64,000 nt of DNA, from the NCBI RefSeq assembly GCF_000310185.1, contig NZ_AMXD01000001.1:1-64000 (forward strand), written 5' to 3'. Shown piece by piece: positions 24,686-33,093 of the stretch; positions within the stretch are counted from its first letter, which is position 1, and each line of letters opens with the position of its first letter. A program made the position numbers and the translations under genes. The notes beneath the pieces were generated by a model that saw nothing but the letters and a program-made list of their open reading frames with translations, made no database searches and was not told the DNA's origin. Origin of the DNA: Thauera aminoaromatica S2 (GTDB lineage: Bacteria > Pseudomonadota > Gammaproteobacteria > Burkholderiales > Rhodocyclaceae).

Positions 24686-26068
24686 TCAACAACAAACATG
24701 ACGGTAGCGCCCGTATTCGCGGGGGATCGCCGGCACCATGGGGTTCTTCGGTAGATGCTCGAGCTTGGACATGCGCAGGTAGGCGACGGCGATGAAATTG
24801 TCGAGGTTGCGGAAGCCTCGGGCGGCGGTCTTCGTCTGCTGAAGCTGCCCGTTCATCGCCTCGACGTAGGCGTTGCTGCGCCCGTCGAGCATGCCGCGGA
24901 GCACGCCGCCCAGATGCGCCTTGACCGTGGCGCCGAGCCGCTTGAAGGGTTCCAGGCGAGAGCGTCGGGCCCAACTGATCCACTTCATCAAGGCCCCGCG
25001 GGCGACCTCTTCGCAGTTGCTCGCCGCCGCCTCGCGGTAGACGAGCCGCAGGCCCTGCTTCATCCGCCACGCCCGCGCACTCTTGAGGCCCGAGCGCTGC
25101 AGCCAGTTCATCGCGTCGCACTGTGCCGGCGTCCATTGCGGCGGGTTCTTGCGCATCGCCCACAACAGCTGGCGCAGCGTCTTCTTGTTTCCCGTACCGG
25201 CCGCCGCGCGGACCGCGGCTGCGGCGCTGCGCATCTCCTCGCGGCGAACCTCGTCCATCGCCGTATTGGCCAGGGCCACGACGTGGAAACGGTCGTAGCT
25301 GACCTGCGCCGTGGGCAGCGCCTGGGCAATCCCCTTGGCGTAGGCCGCGCTCATGTCGATGCAGGCGTGCTCGATCCGCTCCGGCTCGCCACCGTGCGCG
25401 CGCAGGTCCTGGGCAAAGGCCTGCAGGGTCGCGTGGTCTCGCCCGGGCGTGGCGAACAGCAGGCGCTTGGCCTCCAGGTCATGCACCACGGTGATGTACG
25501 CGTGCCCGCGCTTGACGCTGGTCTCGTCGATGCCGACGTAGCGCACGCCCGACATGTCATCCCGAGCGCGTGCACCGTGAACGTAATGGCGGATCCGCCC
25601 CCACAGCCGCTTGGGCGCGACGCGCATCTGGGCGGCGGCCTGGCGCACGGGCAACTCGCTGCACAGGGACAGGCCCAGCGCCTCGAACAGCAGCGTGAAA
25701 CCGCTGCCCTCGCGAGCCCACGGCACCGGCAGCTGCGTGGTCTTGCCGCAGCCCGAGCACTGCACGCGCGGGATGTCGGCATGGAGCCACGCCTCGAACT
25801 GAAAGAAGTCCAGGTGACGCCAGCTGCGCCGCACTCGATCGTGGACCGGCTGATGCGCCGCCCCACAGGCCGGACAGGGCACGCGCTTGCCGGCGTGCTC
25901 GACTTCGAAGTCGATCCGCCGCTTCGCGGTGTCGAGGTCCACCTTGGCGACGTACCAGGGCGGCTGCAGGCCGAGCGCGGTGGTGAAGAGGGCTTCGATC
26001 GGAGAGCTCATGGTCTGTGCGGGTGCGGGTGCGGGTGCGGGTGCGGGTGCGGGTGCGGGTGCGGTCAA
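24686..26068 (-). CDS. ISL3-family transposase
   Basis: 460 residues if read from the TTG at 26068, or about 441 from the ATG at 26011 (MSSPIEALFTTALGLQPPW). N-terminal zinc-binding region (CPACGAAH, CSGCGKT), then the DDE domain: YVGIDETSVKRGHAYITVVHD, ACIDMSAAYAKGIAQALP, and the glutamate in RSNAYVEAMNGQLQQTKTAARGFRN. The frame reaches into the left inverted repeat. The N-terminal extension from the TTG is an Ala-Pro repeat encoded by eight GTGCGG units. The IS5-family element lies only 41 bp upstream and may have removed its native promoter. Confidence 0.93.
   Translation of the reverse strand: MTAPAPAPAPAPAPAPAQTMSSPIEALFTTALGLQPPWYVAKVDLDTAKRRIDFEVEHAGKRVPCPACGAAHQPVHDRVRRSWRHLDFFQFEAWLHADIPRVQCSGCGKTTQLPVPWAREGSGFTLLFEALGLSLCSELPVRQAAAQMRVAPKRLWGRIRHYVHGARARDDMSGVRYVGIDETSVKRGHAYITVVHDLEAKRLLFATPGRDHATLQAFAQDLRAHGGEPERIEHACIDMSAAYAKGIAQALPTAQVSYDRFHVVALANTAMDEVRREEMRSAAAAVRAAAGTGNKKTLRQLLWAMRKNPPQWTPAQCDAMNWLQRSGLKSARAWRMKQGLRLVYREAAASNCEEVARGALMKWISWARRSRLEPFKRLGATVKAHLGGVLRGMLDGRSNAYVEAMNGQLQQTKTAARGFRNLDNFIAVAYLRMSKLEHLPKNPMVPAIPREYGRYRHVCC
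26017..26064. repeat. Eight tandem GTGCGG hexamers
   Basis: Perfect 6-bp tandem array at the 5' end of the ISL3 transposase frame, coding for Ala-Pro repeats if translated from the upstream TTG. Hexamer gain or loss would keep the frame. Confidence 0.9.
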
Positions 26069-26109
26069 GATCGGGGCGTTGTACCACCGATCACACGGTT
26101 TGTTGTTGA

Positions 26110-27386
26110 GGGCACCTCGAATAACCCGAGGTTTTCAGTGAATCCCGCCGCGCAATGATGACCGCGACCGAGTTCGGTCCAATTTCTCTGGCAACCCACC
26201 GTCTTTCTCGGCGGGGTTGCCCCGTTTTTGCCTCGAATCGCCCCAGGCATCGGCGATTTGGCCCACTTCGGGTGTCAGAAGGCCTGGATTCCGGCCTTCT
26301 GGAAATACGTCAGCCGCTTCAGGTTGTAGCAGGCGGCCATCATCGTCATCGCGAAGCTCGCCCGCGCCTGGCCGATGGTGCGCAGCAACTTGCCACCCAT
26401 CTGCTCGATGGCGGCAAACACATGCTCGACTCGGGCGCGCGTTTTGGCGATGCGCTGGTTACGCCGCTGCTGGCACTCGGACAGCGGCTTGTTACGCTTG
26501 CCCTTCCTCTGGATCTGATTCCGGAAGCCCTTCTCTTTGAGCCAGGCTTCACGCGCCTCGGACGGGTAGCCCCGGTCGGCATAGACGTCCCGACTCGTGT
26601 TGCCCGCATCGAAGACGTTGTCGAAGTGCTGGCTGTCGTGCGTACTCGCCGTGTCGGTCTCGATTCGGCGAATGATCTTGTATTTCTTGTCGACGTTGAT
26701 CGAGAGCTTGTAGCCGAAGTGGCTCTTGCCGTGCTTCTTGGTCCAGGTGGCGTCGATGTCCCTCTGCCGCCGCTTCGCAGGCTTCCAATCGGCGGGCATC
26801 GCACCTTGCTCGATCAGTTCCTTCTCGCCTCGGCTGTTGTGCTGCTTGGGGGCGGGGACCAAGGTGGCGTCGATGATTTGACCGCCGCGCGCGATGAAAC
26901 CCTTCCTGAGCAGCTGCGCCGAGACGCCGTCAAAGAGCGCCTTGGCACCGGCTTCACCGATCCGGTTCTCGAAGGTCCATACGGTAGTGCGGTCCGGGAC
27001 ATTGGTCGCGTTCGCCAGTCCGCAGAAGCGCTTGTAGCTCATCCGGTCGAGCAACTGGTACTCCATCTGCTCGTCGGACAGGTTGTACAGGCGCTTGAGC
27101 ACCAGGATCCGTACCATGGTCTCGGTCGGGTACGGCGGGCGCCCGCCCTGCGCGCTCACCGGGCGCGGCGCAACCTCATCCACCTCGGCCGCCAACGCCG
27201 CAAAGTCGATGTGCGACTCGATCTCGACCAGCGGGTCGCCCAGCGAGTCGAGCTTCTTGCGGTGGTGTTCGTCAGCGAACAGGTCAGTCTTGATAGCGCT
27301 ACGCGGTTTCATCGGTGCAGGTTGCTGGGTTCAGGACGTCGTAATTTTAGCAAGGGCGGGCGGGACGGAGGTTTTTCGAGGCGCCC
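26110..27386. mobile_element. IS5-family insertion sequence nested in the ISL3 right end
   Basis: 1,277 bp. Imperfect inverted ends GGGCACCTCGAATAACC (left) and GGGCGCCTCGAAAAACC (right, minus strand), flanked by TTGA at 26106-26109 and 27387-27390. The duplication lies within the 42-bp inverted repeat of the ISL3 element, so this insertion is the later event and probably immobilised the ISL3. Confidence 0.92.
26275..27312 (-). CDS. IS5-family transposase
   Basis: 345 residues with the IS5 layout: an N-terminal DUF772-like region (RPPYPTETMVRILVLKRLYNLSDEQMEYQLLDRMSY), then a DDE domain with IIDATLVPAPKQHNS (first D), VYADRGYPSEA (second D) and RVEHVFAAIEQMGGKLLRTIG (E region). All appear intact. 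It reads leftwards like the ISL3 transposase. Confidence 0.94.
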   Translation of the reverse strand: MKPRSAIKTDLFADEHHRKKLDSLGDPLVEIESHIDFAALAAEVDEVAPRPVSAQGGRPPYPTETMVRILVLKRLYNLSDEQMEYQLLDRMSYKRFCGLANATNVPDRTTVWTFENRIGEAGAKALFDGVSAQLLRKGFIARGGQIIDATLVPAPKQHNSRGEKELIEQGAMPADWKPAKRRQRDIDATWTKKHGKSHFGYKLSINVDKKYKIIRRIETDTASTHDSQHFDNVFDAGNTSRDVYADRGYPSEAREAWLKEKGFRNQIQRKGKRNKPLSECQQRRNQRIAKTRARVEHVFAAIEQMGGKLLRTIGQARASFAMTMMAACYNLKRLTYFQKAGIQAF

Positions 27387-27420
27387 TTGAGTCAATTTCC
27401 ACTGGAAAGGGCATAGAGCC

Positions 27421-27997
27421 CTTTTTCTTCCGGCACGGATTGCCATTCCACCTCAGCTTGGACAATCGCTTCATCCACCACGTCGCGCAGCGTCGGATAA
27501 TCGCGCGGTACATCGCCGACGGCCCGCAGATAAGCCAGCTCACGCCTTGCGACAGCCTCAAGTTTCGACAGTAGAGGCATTCGGGTCGCCTCGGCCTCAT
27601 GGGCGGCTGATGCGGGTTTTGCGGCAATCCGCACCTTGAGCTCGCGCAAGCGCTCGCGTCGTGCTTTGCGCTTGATTTGATCCTGAGCATGCAGTCGGTC
27701 AAAATGCTTCTTGGCCTGACGGAACAACGACTGTGCGAGCATCTGCGCGAGGGGCGTCAGCTCGTCATGTGATGCAGTAACGCTGACAATCTTTTTGCCG
27801 GGCAGGTGCATATAGCCACTGGCCAGAAATTGCCGCTTGATCTTGTCGCGATCAAGGACGATTTGAAGTCGCACTGAATCTTTAGTGTGTTTGTCGAGCA
27901 ATGGCTTGAGGGCGTGCTCGATCACATTTCCCAAAGCTCTCTGCCAAGGTTCATGAAACTCTTTGTCGATAGCTCGATAGCTATATTGAATCTGCAT
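27421..27997 (-). pseudogene. HPF-sigma-like gene of the stress locus, 5' part (split by ISL3)
   Basis: ATG at 27997 with AAGGAG 6 nt upstream. The first ~115 residues (MQIQYSYRAIDKEFHEPWQ, VRLQIVLDRDK, LPGKKIVSVTASHDELTPLAQ, QAKKHFDRLHAQDQIKRKARR) resemble the ribosome hibernation factor HPF/RaiA fold, followed by a helical linker. With the 3' part at 24079-24655 the intact protein would be ~384 residues: an HPF-like domain fused to a sigma-70 region 4-like domain. This corresponds to orf11 of the heat-resistance locus. Here the product stops 8 codons into the ISL3 end. Confidence 0.85.
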
Positions 27998-28076
27998 GCA
28001 TGACTCCTTCGATGTCATTTCTATGGAGGTATGAATCGAGGATGCTCATATCCATAGAATTTAGTTTGACCCGCTC

Positions 28077-28688
28077 TTATCCCTGGCGCGTTTTGCGAAG
28101 ACGCCAACTCAAGAACAAAAGCGTGACACCATAGACTGCCGCATAGAAGCCCAACAGCCAGCCTGCGGCCAGGAATGACTCGACCGGACGGGAAAAAAAT
28201 ATCCACAAGACGATAGCGCCAAGGACAATCGAGAGCAGTCCACTGAAGGCAAGCCAAATTTCACCCTTGATTTCTTGACGCAGCCGAACGGCGGCGGATA
28301 TCTCCAGCACACCGGTGAAAATCGCCCAGAAGCCCACGCTAGCCCATAAAAAAGAAGCCAAGACTATCGTGGCGACCCAAGGAGCAACCAGGACGACGAC
28401 GCCCGTAAGTATGCCGACAATGCCGCTGAACAGCAGCCAGCCCCAGCGCTCTTTTTTCTGGATATGGCGCACCGCTGCAACCAAGTTGAAAGCGCCATTG
28501 ACCAAGGAAAATGCGCCGAACATGATGGTCATGGCCAACAGAGCCGATTGTGGCATCCAGAACGCAAGGGCTGCAAAAATCAATGCCAAGACACCGCGCA
28601 GCACAAAAAGCCACCAATTTTGGCTCAGCGAACACAGTGCTTTGGTGGGGTCATCCGCATTGGAATTAGCGGTGGTGTCTGTGTTCAT
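28077..28688 (-). CDS. hdeD: HdeD-family acid-resistance membrane protein
   Basis: 203 residues, ATG at 28688 with AGGAG upstream. Six membrane segments in three pairs (WWLFVLRGVLALIFAALAFW; LLAMTIMFGAFSLVNGAFNL; GWLLFSGIVGILTGVVVLVAP; FLWASVGFWAIFTGVLEI; WLAFSGLLSIVLGAIVLWIFF; GFYAAVYGVTLLFLSW) as in HdeD. HdeD supports acid resistance at high cell density in E. coli. Together with the YfdX genes this part of the locus is less GC-rich than its surroundings. Known stress-locus member. Confidence 0.92.
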   Translation of the reverse strand: MNTDTTANSNADDPTKALCSLSQNWWLFVLRGVLALIFAALAFWMPQSALLAMTIMFGAFSLVNGAFNLVAAVRHIQKKERWGWLLFSGIVGILTGVVVLVAPWVATIVLASFLWASVGFWAIFTGVLEISAAVRLRQEIKGEIWLAFSGLLSIVLGAIVLWIFFSRPVESFLAAGWLLGFYAAVYGVTLLFLSWRLRKTRQG

Positions 28689-28742
28689 GCAATATCTCCT
28701 AAAGATCTATACAAAATAAAAAATCAAACACTCATGGGACAA

Positions 28743-28769
28743 GAGAGGGGGCGCTATGCGCCCCCTCTC
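28743..28769 (-). terminator. 12-bp hairpin between yfdX2 and hdeD
   Basis: GAGAGGGGGCGC-TAT-GCGCCCCCTCTC, 8 bp beyond the yfdX2 stop. On the minus strand a T-rich tract follows only after ~20 nt, so partial termination or mRNA processing is likelier than full stop. Confidence 0.55.
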
Positions 28770-28777
28770 CAGGGGTT

Positions 28778-29665
28778 TCAGAACAACTTGGACAGTTTTG
28801 CCTTGATTTCATCGAGCCAGCCTTTTCCGCCGCCTCCCCCAGCCGTCTTTTGCTTGACTTTCTTGAGTTCAGCATACAGGGGCTCAAAGTCCTTCTTCTT
28901 TCCATAGCCCAGCAGTTCTGCCATTTCCAACTGCTGCCGCGCTTCGTTCAATAATGTCTCCAGGCGCTCATTGGACGCTTCGCTCCGCTGACCATCTTCT
29001 ACCAAGGTCTCGGCGCGCTTCAGGAGCAGCTTCGCACGCAGGACGGGCAGCGGAAGCACGCTGCGCTCCTCGACCAGCGTGCTGAGCGCTGACTGCAGCG
29101 CGGCTTTGGCTTCTTCGATCTTGCCCTGATCGATCAGCGGCACGACTGCCTTCACGGCTGCGGGATAGGACGCCAGAGGGATGTTGGTGACCGCGATCAC
29201 GATTTCACTGGCCAGCAAAGCCAGCACGTGACGTGCCTGTTGCACCTCGCCATGTTTGAGGGCATCCAGCGCCTCGTCGGTCATCGCCTCAATGGTTTCC
29301 GTGTTGGCGAACAAGTCGTGCACGATGGTGCGCACATCAACGGGGGCCAGGGCGAGCGTGGGTTCGCGCGCAACGATCAGCTCCAGCTTTCCCGTCACTT
29401 CGGCCAGCGTTGCCAATGCGCGTGCAGCGTCCTTTCCGTCAAGTGCGGCCAGCGCTGATTTGGTCAGCGCCAAGGCCGAGACGGCCTCATCGAGGACTTG
29501 TTTACGTTTGTCTGCCGCCTGCGAGTCCGTTTCCTTCTGAACCTCAGGCTGTACCTCCGTGACGACTTCAGCCTTGGCCTCTGGACTGACAGGAAGGCTG
29601 CTTACCGCGGCCTGTTCGTTTATTTCTTTGTTCGTCGCATTGGGATTCGATGTTTGCTCATTCAT
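28778..29665 (-). CDS. yfdX2: YfdX family protein (second copy)
   Basis: 295 residues. After a ~50-residue polar N-terminus (MNEQTSNPNATNKEINEQAA) follows the helical YfdX domain: LALTKSALAALDGKDAARALATLAEVTGKLELIV, APVDVRTIVHDLFANTETIEAMTDEALD and a conserved end ELLGYGKKKDFEPLYAELKKVKQKTAGGGGGKGWLD. Unlike the other copy it shows no signal peptide, so the two may act in different compartments. YfdX proteins are linked to acid and membrane stress; mechanism unknown. Confidence 0.92.
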   Translation of the reverse strand: MNEQTSNPNATNKEINEQAAVSSLPVSPEAKAEVVTEVQPEVQKETDSQAADKRKQVLDEAVSALALTKSALAALDGKDAARALATLAEVTGKLELIVAREPTLALAPVDVRTIVHDLFANTETIEAMTDEALDALKHGEVQQARHVLALLASEIVIAVTNIPLASYPAAVKAVVPLIDQGKIEEAKAALQSALSTLVEERSVLPLPVLRAKLLLKRAETLVEDGQRSEASNERLETLLNEARQQLEMAELLGYGKKKDFEPLYAELKKVKQKTAGGGGGKGWLDEIKAKLSKLF

Positions 29666-29767
29666 GGTGATATGCCTCGTGTGAGTTAGTGAAAATAGGC
29701 GAATCTATTGGGGCTGACTGCGAACATCGCGAGACTGACCGACCGAACAGTCGGCCCCTTCATCACC

Positions 29768-30682
29768 TCAAAACAGCTTTTGGAGGCGCGTCTTCAACTC
29801 GTCGAACCATCCCTTGCCGCTTTTGCCACCAGCCGACTTTTGCTCAATGGACTTCACATGATCGAAGATGGGTTTGAAATCCGCCTTCTTGCCATAACCC
29901 AGGATCTGCGCCATCTCGATCTCCGTGCGCACGGACGACAGCAAGGCGCTGAGCTCCTCGTTCTGCTTGGCATCGCGCTTGTCGGTCTCGGCCAGCTTTT
30001 CAGCTTTTGCCATCGCGGCTTCAGCCCGTAGCACGGGCAGAGGAAAGGCGACCGAGGTCACCACCAGCGTGTTCAGTGCTCGGGCGAGTTCCGCCTTGGC
30101 GTCGTCGATCTTGCCGCTGTCGATGAGCCGTGCGGCCGACTTGATCGCTGCCGGGTACGTTGCCATCGGCAGGTTGTCGGTTTCGATCACGATTTCGCTG
30201 GCCAGATTGGCGACGATGGGCCGGGCCTTTTGCAGCTCGCCATCACCCAAGAACTCCCGAGACAACTTGACCGCCTTCTTCACCGATTCCACGTTGGCGT
30301 GGATATCGTGGGTGATGACGCGTACATCGACCGGCGCCAAAGCAAGTTTGGCGTCGCGTGCCAATACCAGTTCCAGCTTTCCGCTGGCCAGTTCCAGCGC
30401 AGCGAGCGCCTCCTTGGTCTTCTTTGCATCAAGGAGTGTCAAAGCCTCCTGGGTCTTGGTGAGCGCCGTGATGGCGTCCTGAGTGAGCTCAGCACGCTTT
30501 TTTTCGGCTTCCCGGGCGGCCTTGTCATCTACCTGTGGCTGCGCCGCCTTGGATGCGGCAGAGGGTGCTGCAGCACCTGGGCTAGAACCTGCCGCCGATT
30601 GGGCCTGAGCCGGTCCGCTCAGTCCGACGACGACCGCCAGGGCAAGTGCGGAGAAGGTTGATTGGGGCTGTTTGATATTCAT
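29768..30682 (-). CDS. yfdX1: YfdX family protein (first copy), secreted
   Basis: 304 residues, ATG at 30682 with TAGGAG upstream. A clear Sec signal peptide (FSALALAVVVGLSGPAQAQSA, cleavage after AQA, about residue 27) is followed by a polar linker and the YfdX helical domain (TKTQEALTLLDAKKTKEALAALELASGKLELVL; VDVRVITHDIHANVESVKKAVKLS; MAQILGYGKKADFKPIFDHVKSI; GGKSGKGWFDELKTRLQKLF). Probably periplasmic. About half identical in pattern to the next gene, so a tandem duplication followed by loss or gain of the signal peptide. Confidence 0.92.
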   Translation of the reverse strand: MNIKQPQSTFSALALAVVVGLSGPAQAQSAAGSSPGAAAPSAASKAAQPQVDDKAAREAEKKRAELTQDAITALTKTQEALTLLDAKKTKEALAALELASGKLELVLARDAKLALAPVDVRVITHDIHANVESVKKAVKLSREFLGDGELQKARPIVANLASEIVIETDNLPMATYPAAIKSAARLIDSGKIDDAKAELARALNTLVVTSVAFPLPVLRAEAAMAKAEKLAETDKRDAKQNEELSALLSSVRTEIEMAQILGYGKKADFKPIFDHVKSIEQKSAGGKSGKGWFDELKTRLQKLF

Positions 30683-30704
30683 GATCTTGGGCTCCTAATT
30701 AAAG

Positions 30705-31161
30705 TTAGTTGACTGAGATTTCAATCTGTTTCGGTTTGGCTTGCTCGGGCTTGACAAGCCGCACTCCCAGCGCGCCGTCTTTCATCAGCCGTCACCTTGG
30801 TCGGATCAACGTTGTCAGGCAAGACAAAGCTGCGCACAAAGCGGCCATACGCACGTTCGATGCGGTGGAACTTCTTGCACTGCTTCTCTTTTTCCAGTTT
30901 GCGCTCGCCGCTGATGGTGAGCACGCCGTTTTCCGCGCTGACGCGCGCGGCATCCTTGGGGACCTCCGGCAGATCCAGCTTGAGGAGGAAAGCGTTCTCA
31001 TCCTCGCTGATGTCCGCCATTGGTGCCCAGTCCGCCGTGGTCATGGCTTCGTTGCCGGTATGGGCGCCCCGTCGCTAGGGTATTCGTCCGAACATCGTCG
31101 CCAGGCGGTTTTGCAATTCATCCAGTTCCCGGAAGGGGTCCCACGGAGTCAATGCAGACAT
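30705..31161 (-). pseudogene. Second small heat-shock protein of the stress locus, inactivated
   Basis: ATG at 31161 begins MSALTPWDPFRELDELQNRL, a typical Hsp20 N-terminus, but meets a TAG after GRIP (~codon 29). The alpha-crystallin domain resumes in the same frame (MADISEDENAFLLKLDLPEV, RKLEKEKQCKKFHRIERAYG, RFVRSFVLPDNVDPTKVTA) and then shifts frame: KDGALGVRLVKPEQAKPKQ and IEISVN lie one frame over, ending at 30705. One nonsense codon and one frameshift therefore break it. An internal ATG at 31044 could yield a truncated protein. Corresponds to shspGI between ftsH and yfdX1. Confidence 0.85.
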
Positions 31162-31248
31162 ATCGGTTCTCCTTGAACAATGCCGGCGAATTGGATGACG
31201 CACCGAACAGAGCCGCCGGCTTACTCTGAATGGCACCTACTACTGTTT

Positions 31249-33066
31249 TCAGTTCCGAACAAGTCCTTGAGTCAATTGACGGATATCGCTTTCGTCGAGC
31301 GTTTCCCGCGCCAGCAGTTCGCGCGCACAACGCTCCAGCACCGCGCGGTTGGTGTCGAGGATCCGGTAGGCGCGCTCGAACACGCCCATCACGATGTCGC
31401 GGATGGCCTGATCGATGCGCGCCTGGGTCGATTCGGCCACCCGGCAGCCGCCTTGGGCCAGTTCCGGTGTATCGAGAAAGCGTGGCCGCTGCGCCTCGAA
31501 GGCGATGTAGCCCAGTCCTTCGTCCATGCCAAAGCGGGTGATCATGTCGCGGGCAATGTCGGTGGCCCGTGCGAGGTCATCGGCAGCCCCGGTGGACAGC
31601 TCGCCGAACACGAGCTTCTCGGCCGCACGACCGCCCAGCAGTACGGCGATCTTGTGCTCGAGATCGGTACGCGTCATCAGGAAGCGGTCTTCGGTGGGGC
31701 GCTGCAAGGTGTAGCCCAGCGCGCCGATGCCGCGCGGGATGATCGAGATCTTGTGCACGGGGTCGGTGCCGGGCAGCGCCAGCGCCACCAGCGCATGGCC
31801 CATCTCGTGATAGGCCACGGTTTCCCGCTCCTTGGGATTGAGCACTCGGTTCTTCTTCTCCAGGCCCGCCACGATGCGCTCGATGGCGGAGGTGAAATCC
31901 TGCAACTCCACGGCGGACGCTTTGCGCCGGGTCGCGGCCAGCGCGGCCTCGTTGACCAGGTTCGCTAGGTCTGCCCCCGAAAAGCCCGTGGTCAGCGCAG
32001 CCACCTGTTCGAGATCGATATCCTGAGCCAGCGTCACCTTCTTGACGTGGACTTTCAGGATGTCCAGCCGTCCTTTCTTGTCGGGCCGGTCCACCAGCAC
32101 CTGACGGTCCAAGCGACCGGCGCGCAGCAGCGCCTGGTCGAGGATCTCCGGCCGGTTGGTGGCTGCAAGGATGATCAGCCCGACCGAGCTGTCGAAGCCA
32201 TCCATTTCGGTGAGCAGCTGGTTGAGGGTCTGTTCGCGCTCGTCGTGGCCGCCGATGGGCCCGCCGGCGCCGCGCGCGCGGCCCAGCGCATCGAGCTCGT
32301 CGATGAAGATGATGGCCGGCGCCTGCCCGCGGGCCTGCTCGAACAGGTCGCGCACGCGCGCTGCACCCACGCCGACGAACATCTCGACAAACTCTGATCC
32401 GGAGATGGAGAAGAAGGGCACCGCCGCCTCGCCGGCAACAGCCTTGGCCAGCAATGTCTTGCCGGTGCCCGGTGGGCCGACCAGCAACACGCCCTTGGGA
32501 ATGCGCGCCCCGAGCCGTCCATACTCCTGCGGATTCTTGAGGAAATCGACGATCTCAACCAACTCCGCCTTGGCTTCATCGACGCCAGCGACATCGGCAA
32601 AGGTCACGCCAGTGTTCTTCTCCATGAATACCTTGGCGCGACTCTTGCCGATGCTCAGGAAACCACCCATGCCCTGCTTCTCGGCGAAGCGGCGGAACAG
32701 GAAGAACCAGACGCCGAAGAAGGCCACGGCCGGCAGAATCCAGGAGAGCACATCACGCAGCCAGGTGCTTTCCACCACTCGCGCGTAGGACACATCGTAT
32801 TTCGACAGCTGCTCGGCCAGGTCGGGTTCGACGCGGGTGGCCACGATGGTGGTCTTGCCACGACTGTCCGGTGATTTCAGACGCCCGGTAACCGTGCGGT
32901 CCGACACCAATACTTCGGCGACGCGCCCCTCGGCCAGCGCTTTCTCGAACTCACTATAGGGAACGGGTTCAACCGTCTTCGCCGCCTGCCAGTAGTTCTG
33001 CAGCGTCAGCAGCAACAGGCCGGCGACGATCCAGTAGCCAATGTTCCATTGATCTTTCTTTTCCAT
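31249..33066 (-). CDS. ftsH: FtsH-type membrane AAA+ zinc metalloprotease
   Basis: 605 residues. Two N-terminal membrane segments (about 9-24 and 105-124) flank a small periplasmic domain; then the AAA module with Walker A GPPGTGKT (197-204), Walker [10 protein letters not shown], and the second region of homology [20 protein letters not shown]; then the M41 zinc site HEMGH (420-424). An ATP-dependent protease of the inner membrane acting on misfolded membrane and cytosolic proteins. This is the extra, island-borne copy (FtsH2 of the stress locus), shorter at the C-terminus than the housekeeping enzyme. Confidence 0.95.
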   Translation of the reverse strand: MEKKDQWNIGYWIVAGLLLLTLQNYWQAAKTVEPVPYSEFEKALAEGRVAEVLVSDRTVTGRLKSPDSRGKTTIVATRVEPDLAEQLSKYDVSYARVVESTWLRDVLSWILPAVAFFGVWFFLFRRFAEKQGMGGFLSIGKSRAKVFMEKNTGVTFADVAGVDEAKAELVEIVDFLKNPQEYGRLGARIPKGVLLVGPPGTGKTLLAKAVAGEAAVPFFSISGSEFVEMFVGVGAARVRDLFEQARGQAPAIIFIDELDALGRARGAGGPIGGHDEREQTLNQLLTEMDGFDSSVGLIILAATNRPEILDQALLRAGRLDRQVLVDRPDKKGRLDILKVHVKKVTLAQDIDLEQVAALTTGFSGADLANLVNEAALAATRRKASAVELQDFTSAIERIVAGLEKKNRVLNPKERETVAYHEMGHALVALALPGTDPVHKISIIPRGIGALGYTLQRPTEDRFLMTRTDLEHKIAVLLGGRAAEKLVFGELSTGAADDLARATDIARDMITRFGMDEGLGYIAFEAQRPRFLDTPELAQGGCRVAESTQARIDQAIRDIVMGVFERAYRILDTNRAVLERCARELLARETLDESDIRQLTQGLVRN

Positions 33067-33093
33067 GGGCAATGTTCCTCGCAAGTCGTGTCG

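Larger units (their letters stand above)
24656..27420. mobile_element. ISL3-family insertion sequence carrying a nested IS5-family element
   Basis: The ends are 42-bp perfect inverted repeats beginning GGCTCTATGCCC (24656-24697; right copy 27391-27420 plus 26098-26109, interrupted by the IS5). An identical 8-bp flank CTTTTTCT lies at 24648-24655 and 27421-27428, the size expected of ISL3 target duplications. Without the nested element it is 1,484 bp. It is inserted in the HPF-sigma-like gene of the stress locus. Confidence 0.93.

Noticed and set aside
26017-26064. CRISPR-like array
   Set aside because: Simple hexamer tandem without spacers; no cas genes. No CRISPR array is seen in the window.
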